A program made the translations under genes and the position numbers. The notes beneath the pieces were generated by a model. It was not told the DNA's origin. It searched no databases and saw nothing but the letters and a program-made list of their open reading frames with translations. DNA of 64,000 nt. It comes from Vespa crabro (lineage: Eukaryota > Arthropoda > Insecta > Hymenoptera > Vespidae). Shown piece by piece: positions 52,291-62,984 of the stretch; positions within the stretch are counted from its first letter, which is position 1; each line of letters begins with the position of its first letter. The stretch lies in the NCBI RefSeq assembly GCF_910589235.1, contig NC_060960.1, forward strand, positions 917,501-981,500, given 5' to 3'.

Positions 52291-54770
52291 GATTCGTGGC
52301 AAACCAATGAAAATAAATCGTCGAGTAATTCAACGATTACATTCAAATAAAAGTGGCCAATTTATCTTTGATAATCGATGTTTCGCGCGACCTAAAAACG
52401 GCTTTTAATTCAGCTTTTGTAACAACGTTATAGTTAACTTTTCAGTCGACACTCACAGCGTTTTCTATAGCGATTCTCTCGAGTTACTACGTAAACTCGG
52501 GTCTATTTTAATCAAAATAGCTCCGACATTGGAGATTTTCAAGAGAGAAAGGCCGCTACTGATTATCCTTCCTAATGAGATTAGTACGCACGAAGGGAAC
52601 AATGAGCTTAGGAAGTTTATCGATTTTTCGTTAAAAGCTACTTCTTTATAGACCAACTCCAATCATTTTTCCATGATCGAGTTTAACGCGATGAAGGTAG
52701 GTACATTTCTTATTTATCGTTATTCTCTTAAACTAGTCATCGATCGTTGTGATAGTGCCTTCGCTAGAGAATCGTGCTCGTTTTCCGACGTGAAATGCGA
52801 AAGTCGACAGCATTGGTACCGTACTCGAAACCAATACGTTTCGAGTGTCGAGAGTAGGTACGCGACAATGAAACATAAATCTTAGCGGAAAGGAGCAAAT
52901 AGCAAGCGACGCTCGGCGACCTTAACAATGATATACAGTCTGTTTCTACGAGGGTCGGCATCCCCTCTCATTGTCACGATCACTAGTAGTACCGTCGTCG
53001 CTTATCCGAGATACAGCAGGGAAATAAATAATAAACTGTTGTGGCAGTTAAAGCTTAGAAAGAAAGATGCGAGCTAGTGTAAAACTCGACAATTTTTGTC
53101 GTTCTGTCTTTTGAAAAAACGTATAGCATCTTAAAAATCTGTTTGGTTATATGGTATGAATAATACCAATGATCGATATATTATTATTTATTTATGATTA
53201 ATGTTATGACACCACAAAATAAACAATTCTTAGAAAGTAGCTTTTTGGTTTTTCTTTCTCTTTTTTTTTTCAATACCACCGACTAATCTTGTACGGTCAT
53301 AGAAATATGGTAGGACAAAATTTACTTGCTAGCTAGTTCAAAACTTCGTCGACGTCAAATTGAACTGGAACCGACACCGATGATATTCAAATCCGTGCTT
53401 GTGCGGAAAGCAACGGGTGTCGTGCCAGCTTTCGAATAGTAATCTCATAACTGTTTGTTCGGTCCGTAACACGGATTGCGATTCATGCGAGGAATTTCAC
53501 GCATCATTCTAGTTTCTTTTTATTCACAGAGCGACGGCCTTGAACTCACGAAATCGTCATCAAAAGAGGTGCATCGTATATGTATCTATGTAATTCATTA
53601 GACAAGCGAGAGACAAAGAAGAAAGGATATTTCGACATATAGAATGAAAGGGAATATTTTTTCTCTTCTTTTTCTCGAGTATCTGTTTGTTCTTGCCGAC
53701 ACATTCTTAGGATTTCGATCGCATCAATTTGTAAGTTCTATTGATCGTAAGGTGACGATGTTCATTTGCTTGTACGAATTTCATCTCGTGAAACAAAATT
53801 CTTTGCCTCTTGGAACTGCTAGTCGGAAGGATTATTATCGTTAATTTTATTTTCCTTTCGTTTACCTACCCACAGACACAGGCACATAAGCATACACACA
53901 GACACAAATTATATATCTCATATCGTTCCCGGAGGAGATAATCTTTCTGATTTATGATGAACGAGTTCGAAAAATCGACGATAGATCGTTGCATGTAAGA
54001 TGTAAGATCGTAGGATGAATTAATATATTTTATCGTTTGATCTCGCAAAGGTAGCCCGCACGAATAACGATTCTGATGGTTCACGAGTCAAAGAAACGTT
54101 TAGGTACAAGTTCTGAGATGTGGTCGGCAAGAGCGTTTACGTGGATGACAGATGAATGCGTCGGTGAATTCAAACGAACGCCGATAACAAGGCCTCGATG
54201 TTTCGCCTCGAGGGAGCCCTTCCGAAGATGTTCGGTAATAAGACGATTAAGATTCCATGGAAGTCGTTTCAATAATTTCCGACTAATGAAGTCGAGAAAC
54301 ATGAAAATCACCGATCGTTCTGCTCCTTTCACTACCGATGTTTCAAAATACAAATCCCCAGGGATGTCAAATTTTCTACACCTTTAACAGAACCCTACTA
54401 TCACCATTAAACGAACGTTCTTCTAATTGTAAATCTCTCTTCACGATATTTATACAATCCGAAAGAATTTAATTAATTTTCTCGAAGCCTTTTCTTTAAA
54501 AAAAAATCGAACGGAGAAGACTGAACTTTGGACATTGAGCTCTTGCCCCAACTATTTTGAGTCAAGAATCGAAAAAACTACACGGCGGCTGGCACGAAAC
54601 ACAAAAATCGAAGTTCATCTGGCCGATCGTGAATCTCGATTGGATCGCCGAACGATCTCCGATTAGTGTCACGCCCCGACCGTCGTCCGTTTATTCCAAT
54701 AACGAGTTCCATGCCGCTGGTAGAGAAAAGAAAGGGCGCAGAGGAGCGGAAGAGTGACGAGCTTTACAAA

Positions 54771-54830
54771 AAGAGAGAAAGAGAGAGAGAGAGAGAAAGA
54801 CAGGGAAAGAGAAAGAGAGACAGACAGAGA
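54771..54830 (+). repeat. (GA)n microsatellite
   Basis: GA-rich run of about 60 bases with CAGA interruptions, purines on the + strand. Confidence 0.85.
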
Positions 54831-55332
54831 AAAGCCAAACGTAACTTGCGCATTGGTCTACGAAATCGTGTCGCTATTATTTGTCGACGAGTTGATTGTC
54901 GATTGGCTACGAACGCGTTCGAAGAGAGGTACTAGTAATTATTACGACCTAGCTAAATTCCAAATGGCAACAGAGAGTGTTACTCTGTTCTACGGAAATG
55001 AAGAGACTCGCGATGCGAGTCGAGCGAATGTAATGTAACGTTGCGAACGAATCATTTTCTAATTTGCACGTTGGATTAATGCAACAACGTTCCGCATTTG
55101 TGCTTACATATATATGTATGTTGGTACTTTATAATTAAGTACATATCACTTTTCACCGTCTACGCTCTTGGTAGAACGAAGTCGTGATTTTGTTCCTGCG
55201 ATGGTCGTTTAATAATTAAAGCGCTTATCTGGCTGGCATGAAAGTAGTTTTAACAAAATTGCAGGATATCGCATGGATGTAGTTCGAACGAATGTGTGTA
55301 CGCGAACATAGAGGTAGACGTAGATAGAAAAA

Positions 55333-55333
<1 letters not shown>

Positions 55334-55392
<59 letters not shown>
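55334..55392 (+). repeat. (GA)n microsatellite before the signal-peptide-like ORF
   Basis: About 58 bases of GA, ending 64 bases before the ATG at 55457, where it could lie in a leader or proximal promoter. Confidence 0.9.
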
Positions 55393-55456
55393 GACGATCG
55401 AGCGGCAAACAGAGGAAGAGAACAGTGCAAGAGTCTCTGAATACCAGACCATCAGA

Positions 55457-55552
55457 ATGGACCACGTACTCCCCATTCTGCCGTTGTTGGTGGTACTGCA
55501 GTTGCTGCGCGGCAGTGCGCGAATGGATCTACAAAATATCGGGAGTGTTTGA
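55457..55552 (+). CDS. Candidate first coding exon with signal peptide (partial gene)
   Basis: An ATG in good context (ATCAGAATGG) opens a 31-codon frame starting MDHVLPILPLLVVLQLLRGS and then ARMDLQNIGSV before a TGA. The first 21 residues look like an ideal signal peptide: a short start, a Leu/Val core, then RGSA as a cleavage site. Local G+C is higher than in the flanks. The rest of the protein is not seen. Possible GT donors inside or at the end of the frame (for example at 55515 or 55545) are weak, so splicing is uncertain. It could be a chance frame. Confidence 0.25.
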   Translation: MDHVLPILPLLVVLQLLRGSARMDLQNIGSV

Positions 55553-56820
55553 TGTGCTTCCCCATTTACTCAAATGGCGTGAAATTCGACAAAGCTGCTG
55601 AGTGGCACTGGCTACTAGGCTCGAATGTCCGATGCGACTAGCAACCAACGATGGCACCCTTTCCGCAAACTCCCATCTATCCCACCTATCCTCTCTCTTT
55701 CTCTCCCATCGTCCCTCTCTCATCCTCCCCCTGACGCACCTCACCCACGGCATTTTTCTCATTCAACCGCTCGCCCTTCCGGTGGACCACGAGCTCTGGC
55801 ATACCCTTTTAAAGCATCACCGAATTTCATTTGGCGCTCGGCACCAGCTGATTAAATGCTTCTACCGGAAGATGTAAATTCTCGCCCGCGGGATAAATGA
55901 AACGCACGTCGGAAGTACTATCCGTTACTACCATGTCCCTTTGACTTTTCGTCTTCGAAGCCGCACAAACTCATCCGATCTCATATCACTGATATCATCT
56001 TCTTTTTTCATTTCTCTCTTCCTTTCTCTCTCCTTCTCTCTCTCTCTTTCTCTCTCTTTTTTTATTTCAACATTGCGGAATTATACGTGAACATTTTCCA
56101 AATACATGGATCGTCAAAATACGTTAAGATCTTCTTCCTTATATTACATATATCTGAAAATATACAGGAAATGGCAACGAAATCATTCATGACAAAACAA
56201 AATTGTTCAAAGAATGTTAATTGAAGAAAAATGAAATTCCAGATGTTTGTAAAACTCCTAAGTTGGTCACGTGCGTGGGGTTCTTTTGTGATAAATTTTT
56301 TTATTAGAAAAAAGTTACTTTACGCACTGACGCTATTTATTTGCACGCGAGCACGAGCCAAATCGCCTTCCTAGAAAGCAATTACTGTCAACACGTGTAA
56401 TGATAGTGATGGTTTGTTAATGATGAAACAAGAGAAAATGAAAAAAAATCAGATCCTCTAAGTTCTATTTTCGGAACTTTGTATTGTGCTTATAGCTATC
56501 ATCATTGTCACACATATGCACAAAACACGCAAAAACGCAAATATATACAGATGTGCGCGTCATTTTTTTCTCTTTTTTTCTTTTACTTGCCCTGGCCAGT
56601 TAATAAAAACCACAGCCCTAGGGTAAAGATTAAATCGCGAACGGAACTCCCTTTCTCTCTTTGTTCTCCTTCACGCAGAGAGCTCGCTATCTTTCATCCC
56701 CGGAGGCGCGAGGCCTTCCTCTACTACGAGGATAACTTTACCCGATGATTTCGCCGTTGAAAGCGTTAATCTCGTCCATTGGTTCGAAATATAGAAAAAG
56801 AAAAAAAGAAAAGAAGGGGA
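55553..56820. other. Non-coding, pyrimidine-rich segments
   Basis: CT-rich stretch at about 55680-55745 and another at 56020-56065, otherwise mixed. Overlapping open frames here (for example 55602-55877) run through low-complexity CT and are not supported. Confidence 0.45.
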
Positions 56821-56830
56821 AGAAAGAGAA

Positions 56831-56877
<47 letters not shown>

Positions 56878-56879
56878 AG
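56821..56879 (+). repeat. (GA)n microsatellite
   Basis: About 58 bases of GA with GAAA and CAGA variants, purines on the + strand; ends about 75 bases before a TCAGT initiator-like motif. Confidence 0.9.
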
Positions 56880-56953
56880 CGGTCGAACGAGAGCGCGAAA
56901 ACATAATCGCGGCGTGATTGCGGGTCATGGGTAGGTGATTTAGACACCAGCGT

Positions 56954-57054
56954 TCAGTACGGAGAGGGTCGGAAGTGTCGATGACGCCTCGGCTGCACTC
57001 AGATCAAGGATACGAAGGGAGCTACACTAACACGATGGTAGGACTCGTTTGCTC
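56954..57054 (+). other. Candidate first exon: Inr, ATG and strong donor
   Basis: The arthropod initiator motif TCAGT occurs at 56954-56958. Then an ATG at 56981 opens a frame reading MTPRLHSDQGYEGSYTNTMV and a few residues more, up to a strong donor GCTC/GTAAGT (intron would start at 57055). In the unspliced frame the next codon is TAA. The segment is G+C-richer than its flanks. Motif order and spacing suit a 5' exon of a gene running right, but no downstream exon can be matched. Confidence 0.25.
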
Positions 57055-57520
57055 GTAAGTCAAGCATATACCTATCGAGACCTCTTTATTGTCACGCATA
57101 CACACATAAACGTATGGTGTATGAATTTGCAAGGGTATCGGTAGGGATAACTCTAGCGAGCGAAAATTCGTCGGTAAATATGCACGCCCACCTTTTCGAT
57201 TCTCCTCGTCTCTACACACCTATCTCTACCTCTTTCCCTTCCACCTTCCTTCTCTATTCTACTCCTCCTCCTCCTCGTTGTAACCCCTCGATTCACGTTC
57301 GATCCCAGCTTCACGATAAAATAACAGAATAATCCCCGGGTATATCGACGTCGCTCTACCACCGCCGCTGGCACATTCAATTCTACGGAATCTCGTATCA
57401 TCTGATATACACTTAATCCCTCGAGTGAAACAGTGACTGCGCCACCAATTCCGACGAGGGAGAGACCGACCGACTTGCCTGCGAAAGCGAGTCTGCTTCT
57501 GCTGAGCGCGCGCGTTCATG
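57055..57520. other. Non-coding, mixed composition
   Basis: CTC-rich stretch at 57205-57280, then more G+C-rich sequence at 57340-57520 with a GCGCGCGC run near 57506. Several overlapping frames on both strands, none with a domain. Confidence 0.4.
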
Positions 57521-57521
57521 C

Positions 57522-57553
<32 letters not shown>

Positions 57554-57594
57554 AAGCGTGGAAGAGTGAGAGAGATGGAACAAATGATGGAAAT

Positions 57595-57636
<42 letters not shown>

Positions 57637-57760
57637 AGGGAGACCGTCGAGGAATCAGGAGTCGGCGAATGAGGAAGAGGAAGGACAAACGGAGAGGCGG
57701 GCTTGGAAAATGGGAATGAAGACAGCGAGAAAGACAGAGAGAGACAAAAAGAGAGAAAGA

Positions 57761-57798
<38 letters not shown>

Positions 57799-57846
57799 CA
57801 GAGAGTGAAGGGAAGAGGAAAAGGGAGAGAGAGAGAAAGAGAGAGG
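57521..57846 (+). repeat. Cluster of three (GA)n arrays
   Basis: GA-dominated DNA in blocks at about 57521-57555, 57595-57643 and 57730-57846, joined by purine-rich linkers. Almost the whole 325 bases are purine on the + strand. Long Arg/Glu, Ser/Leu and Arg/Lys frames overlap here in several phases, as expected from a repeat. Confidence 0.9.
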
Positions 57847-60578
57847 TCGTCCAATAACAGTCACCCTCGTATTTCCTTTCATCCAGAGTCGAAGGAAACC
57901 TATGTCGATGAAACGGAATCTCAAGCCGGTGCCGAGAGCTGATATTTGCACCGACGATACTCTCGAAGACTGTTTAACGATAGTAGCTTCAGCTGAGCCA
58001 GTATTTTGTGGTATAGATGCGTTATATCAACGGCTTCAAACGATACCAGTCACCGTCTGCTTCCCTTGACTTCGACCAACGTTGGTCCATGTGTTGATAC
58101 ACACCTGATATCTATCACTCACTTCCTCTCCCTTCTTTCTTTCTTTTTTTCTTTTTTCTTGATATTGGGAGCAATGTTGAATCTTCCTTCTCATTCTTTC
58201 ATGTCGTAAACGTAAGCTCTCATGAATCACGAATTTATATGCATCGTATCCATCCGTACGGTGCGTCTCGCCTTTGCAAATCGACCTGCTCTCTCGTATA
58301 TGATTCCCCGTAAAATTCATCGGAGCTTGTCTCTCGATCTTGACGTCGATACAACGCGACGAATATTTTACCTAGCCTGATCCGTCTTAAATCTTTGACG
58401 TTTGCCAAGATGAACGTAATAATTTTCATATAAACGCTTAGAAGATATGGTACGAAATATAGAGTGCTTTGAAATTATCTGTCGGAAATGTGTGATAAAG
58501 TGATATTACTCGAAACTGATTTTCGGGAAAATTAATTATCCATCTAAGAATTAATTAACTATGTCTTATATATCTTTGTAAAATGAATTATCTATAAGAT
58601 AAATAGATGGCTCTAATTTTGTCAGGATTATCGGGACACCCCATATATGTCTCATACGAATTTCAAATGGTATCTACCGACGACGATAATGGATCGGATA
58701 TTAGCGATCGATTTGATGATGGAAAATCATGGTTGCGCGTCGCTTGCGCTTTAAGAAAATTTTCGCAGGATCAACGAAAAGACGGAAGACGGATTGGTTG
58801 CATCGAGAAGCTCTTGATAAAGTGGTAAAATGATGCTCGTCATGTGAGAAAGTTTTATAAGTAAGAAAGGCTCGATGGTTTCTCTCTCTCTTTTTCTCTT
58901 TCGTTCTTTTCTCCTCGTGGCGCCACTCGAGTAGGGATAAAAATCTGAAAAGGCGATTAGGATATAGATATCATGCGTGGCACGCACAAACGATGGGCTC
59001 GATCGGGCGGCTGACTGTGAGCGTCTTCCGATTAGGCCAATTGTAGGGAACTAGTGCGTGTCACTTTGATTCCGATCAGCTCTCGATATATGTAGAAAGC
59101 CGTAATACTCTGTGTTTACATAGTTCGGGATCAGTTTAAGCGCCTTAAGCACACGGTGTGGTATCTAGATGTATAAGAGTATTTGAACCAATCAACCAAT
59201 TGACTAGCCTGCTGAGATTCGGCGATCGTTTTCTGTCGGACCATCGTTGACGGATTAATTTACTATAATCTGACGCACGAGTTGGATTCAATCTAGCGAA
59301 ATTTAGATCCCGTTATTAATGCCGGCGAAATGTTTCTAATAATCCTTTGCGTGTTTTGTACCAATAAATAAAACCTTTGAAACTCTACGTGTACATAATT
59401 ACACAGGTATGTTGTTTGAAATGCACGTTCGGAGAAACGAACAAATATAAATTATGTGACCAGTATGTTGGTGATAAAGAAAGGGACCAATTTAAAACGC
59501 ATAAGCCGCTACCGTTGCAAGACAAAACTCCTTGATTAGACACATCAATAATCATTTATCGTAGAGGACCGGAGAGAGAAATAAAAATCAGTGAACCCTA
59601 GGTGGTCTCTGTCCTTTCACTGTCCTTTCTCTGTCTTTCTATCCTTCTCTCGATCCAAGGCATTCCGATTTGATTTTAGGTTGGTGTTCATCTCTCTCGC
59701 TTTCATCCCGTCAGAAAAACAAACCGATTCATGGACTCGTGTCGCCATTGACAAGAAGATCCTGCCGCGCTGCAATCTCGACGAATAATGACCAGTCGTT
59801 CGTAAGAGAGAAAGAAAAGAAAGAAAAGGAAGAAGTCTTCTTACCGTGTTCGTCTACATGCTCGTGCCCTCGCTTCGTAGTCTGACGTGGATCGTCTTAT
59901 TATTTATGCATTTATTCAATTGTATTTGAATAATTGGCCACCCGACAGCAGGAGAAGCAAATAAACGGACTTTCGCTACGCGGCGTACGATATGATTATA
60001 GGATAAGGGGATCCTTTGCGTATAAATCAGAGCAAACAATGCAATGCATGTTTATCAGGCAGCAAGCGTGTAGGTAAATAAGCGAGAGAGCTATCTTCCA
60101 CCGACGTTATCCAAGTTTCGCGATAATTAACTCTGTGTAGTGGGGATCGATGAATAACAGGATTCCGTTTGATTTGATGTCAATTTAAGCAAAATATTTC
60201 TCAATTTATTCCTGACGATCCGTTTTTTATTACCATTAATCTTTGTATACAAAAGTTTCATCCATTATTATCATTTTATATTTTTCCACTTTGATCTTAC
60301 TTCTTTTTTTATATCGATGTTTCATTCAAGAGAAAACAGAATTCCAGTCTCGTCGATTGTACACACATACACACACGTATAAACGTCTATGAAACATCGG
60401 AGTAGTTACAATGGCACTTTCTTTTTCTCTGTCTCTCTTTATCCTTGGTATGCAACCAACGGTGGAATACAATGCATTTTCACAAGACCACGACAAGGAA
60501 GTCTTCGCGGCGGTCGAGAGACATTCGCGTATCAATGCAACGATAGAATTCATGTGTAACTCTTGCGGGCATGCAGAG
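57847..60578. other. Non-coding spacer
   Basis: No supported gene. Unique, less A/T-rich segments occur at 58240-58400 and 58970-59330. A short pyrimidine tract lies at 58880-58915. Confidence 0.4.
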
Positions 60579-60650
60579 AGTGAGAAAGAGAGAGAGATGG
60601 AGAATTAGAAAGAGAGAGAAAGAGGAAGAGAGGGAGAAAAAGAGAGAGAG
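60579..60650 (+). repeat. (GA)n microsatellite
   Basis: GA run with GGAG and GAAA variants, purines on the + strand. Confidence 0.85.
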
Positions 60651-60820
60651 ACCAAGCAGCAGGCGGTAGCGCGGAATTTCTCTTCGGAGAATATGTACAC
60701 CCTGGCGAGCTTCTACCATCGCTACTACTGAATTAATCGAATCGTTCTGGAGAATAACTTATCGTGGCTGCCGTACATGCCACTTTGCCTTCCAGCTATA
60801 ATCAGTACGCGTGTATAATA

Positions 60821-60853
60821 GAGAGGGAGAGAGAGAGAGGAAGAGGGAGAGAG
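60821..60853 (+). repeat. (GA)n microsatellite
   Basis: Short GA run of about 33 bases, purines on the + strand. Confidence 0.8.
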
Positions 60854-61679
60854 TGGGTGTACGTATGCATAATGTTCTTAGGAGACGAGTGGGATGTTAT
60901 TGGTTCGTACATATATTCACCACGAAGATTGTTCTATGGTTAGCTTCTTACGAAACGTATATCGTTGATGAGCTTGTGGCTCCTTAGTATCAATCTCTTT
61001 GTAATCTAAAGTTCGCAGCATATAAGGCATTTAAATTTCTTAAGAATTTTATGTTTCTTTATTTTCCTGTGAATATTCTCATCATTAATTTAAAAAGTTA
61101 TTTTCAAATTTATATCAAAAGATAAAAATGATTTAACTTCTTTATTCGATTAGTTAGTTACCTCGATAATACTTATCCAGTTCTATTTCAGTGGCAGCTT
61201 TAATTTCGTAGGAGGAAATTGGTCGGCGTTACTCTGAACGAAGTGCACACTCTTCCAATTATCAGGAACACTGTCTTACGGACCTTCTAAAATTGTACGT
61301 TTCACGAAGATTTCAGAACTCAAAATCGTTTGGAAGAGGGATGTAAGTAGAGAAGTGGTCGAGTAGTTCGGTGTCGGTCAATAGATCAAACAGGTTTCAT
61401 TATTCCGAGATTGTTACGCCTCGACAGAGAGCGTGGCAAGTTGAAGGTTAGGGGTTTACCGTTCTTGCAACAAGAAGAGGAAGACGCGTCGCGTGGCGCA
61501 CGAACGAGTGGTAGGAGAACGTTCTGTCTCTTTTTCTTGTAAGGTATATACAACGGTCTTTCTCTCTCTCTTTTATCCTGGAACACTTGAGCTATCTTCG
61601 TTGCTCTACAAGTTTCTTCTCTCTCAACGACACCCGTACGACGACTTGTTCCCTCCCTCTTGCGCTCTCATTCTCCCTT

Positions 61680-61870
61680 CTCTCTTATATACGCACCACC
61701 TTTGGACTGGCTAGCGTACGGCTCGTGCGGGTTCGGTAATATTCGTGTGCATTCGGGTATATTCGCCGGGGTAGCGGCGCGCGCCTCGTGTCTCGCGGAA
61801 CATATCGTTCAGTATGCACCGTACAGTCGCCGCGTTGGGAGTGTATGGTTTTTCGTGCTGCGAAAATCTG
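61680..61870 (+). promoter_or_regulatory. Candidate promoter region of a gene running right
   Basis: The most CpG-rich part of the window (GGTAGCGGCGCGCGCCTCG at about 61770-61790) with a TTATATA run at 61684 and a TCAGT initiator-like motif at 61809-61813. A candidate acceptor (CATTCGTATAG, exon from 62132) and a strong one at 62704 follow on the same strand. No coding frame starts here. Assignment as promoter is inference. Confidence 0.3.
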
Positions 61871-62131
61871 CATCCGAATGAATACGAATGAATAGAGATA
61901 CAAAGACGAAGATAAGGGAATAAAAAATAAAAAAGAAAAAAAATAAATTACCGTTGAATAGTGCAAATTCTATAAAAGTATCAGGAATCGATGCTTCTAT
62001 TCGATTTAAAAAAATTAATAGAAGATAGTGTCGCATTGAAAAAAAAAATTTTAAAAGAAAATCTCATGTATTTTTCACTAGCTTCCTATCTTATTTTTCT
62101 AATTTCACTTTCTTGTGTAACATTCGTATAG

Positions 62132-62704
62132 ATCGTCGTCCTCGTTCAAAGGGGATCGTCGAAGGATTCGTTAGCTCGTCGGGTGGATCCTTGAGAGGTC
62201 GCGAAGTGGTAGCGATTAGGCGGTGACGTTTTTGGGAACAGTCACGTCTTTCTTAATCCTCCAGTTGCCTTCCCATCAGGGATGACGGTTTTCGGTGAAT
62301 AATGTACTTAACGGTCGATCATAACGGTCGAACGAGGGGGTAGCTACGGTGGAAGGAATAGCTTACAAAGAAAAGCCAAAGATAAAGAGGATAGTAGAGC
62401 GAAAAAAGGAGAGAAATAATAATTGTTATGGACACCGACGTGACATACGAGCGAGTTCGTATCGTTCGAGGAGGCGGGAATCCGTCGGTACAAGAAACGA
62501 ACGACACGCGGCCTGGAGAAATCGATCGCCTCGAGTTTTCAACAAGTTGTAAATCGAGAAACCGCCATTTGTACGGTTCGCGAAGAGCTATGCGGTGAAG
62601 AAGTGTCGCGAGTGCGTGTCTCGCGGTCGGGACACGAATCTAACGTGTTTTCTCAGTTTTCATTTCTTTTTTTGTTTTTTTTTTCTTTTTTTATTTCCTT
62701 CCAG
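62132..62704 (+). other. Possible untranslated exon plus short intron
   Basis: An acceptor-like sequence (pyrimidine-rich, then CGTATAG) ends at 62131. It is followed by about 460 bases of CpG-containing unique sequence with plausible donors, for example ATGCG/GTGAAG near 62593. From about 62645 the sequence becomes a pyrimidine tract of some 55 bases that ends in a very strong acceptor, TTTCCTTCCAG, at 62704. This looks like leader exon, short intron, next exon; no reading frame is conserved through it. Confidence 0.3.
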
Positions 62705-62984
62705 ATATATTCTCGTTCTTCGTATGATCCACGAAGGATTCGATAAACCGTGTATTCGTGACTCACGTCGTGAAGTATCGATCGAATTGGCGAGTGATTC
62801 GCGAAAATATTCTTGGAAGTTCCTTTCTTAAACGAACGGTTTCGCCGAGAGATTCTCAAGTGAGTGATTCGTGCCACCGTAGGTCTATACTGCGACGTTT
62901 CGAGATCGAGGAGTGGATTCGTTCTTGTGTCGCAACATTTTAATCAGTCAATATAATTGGATAGGATTTCATTATCGATATTAG
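62705..62984 (+). other. Probable untranslated 5' exon of an off-window gene
   Basis: Bounded by the strongest acceptor in the right part of the window (long T/C tract then CCAG) and a consensus donor TATTAG/GTAAGT at 62985. All three + frames contain stops within the 280 bases, so if it is an exon it is untranslated. The following intron would run past the right edge. No other exon is available in the window to name the gene. Confidence 0.45.

Larger units (their letters stand above)
49117..54770. other. Non-coding spacer
   Basis: No supported gene in 5.6 kb. The longest frame (49275-49691, +, 138 codons) has mixed hydrophobic and basic content but no domain and no flanking splice signals. 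A (TA)n tract lies at 49735-49771 and TATA/TGTA-rich tracts at 52140-52290. GC-richer unique segments at about 50370-50700 and 53330-53560 have no long open frame. Confidence 0.45.

Noticed and set aside
61530..61545. TTGTAAGGTATA as a splice donor of a further leader exon
   Set aside because: No matching acceptor upstream or consistent exon; too weak to report as a feature.
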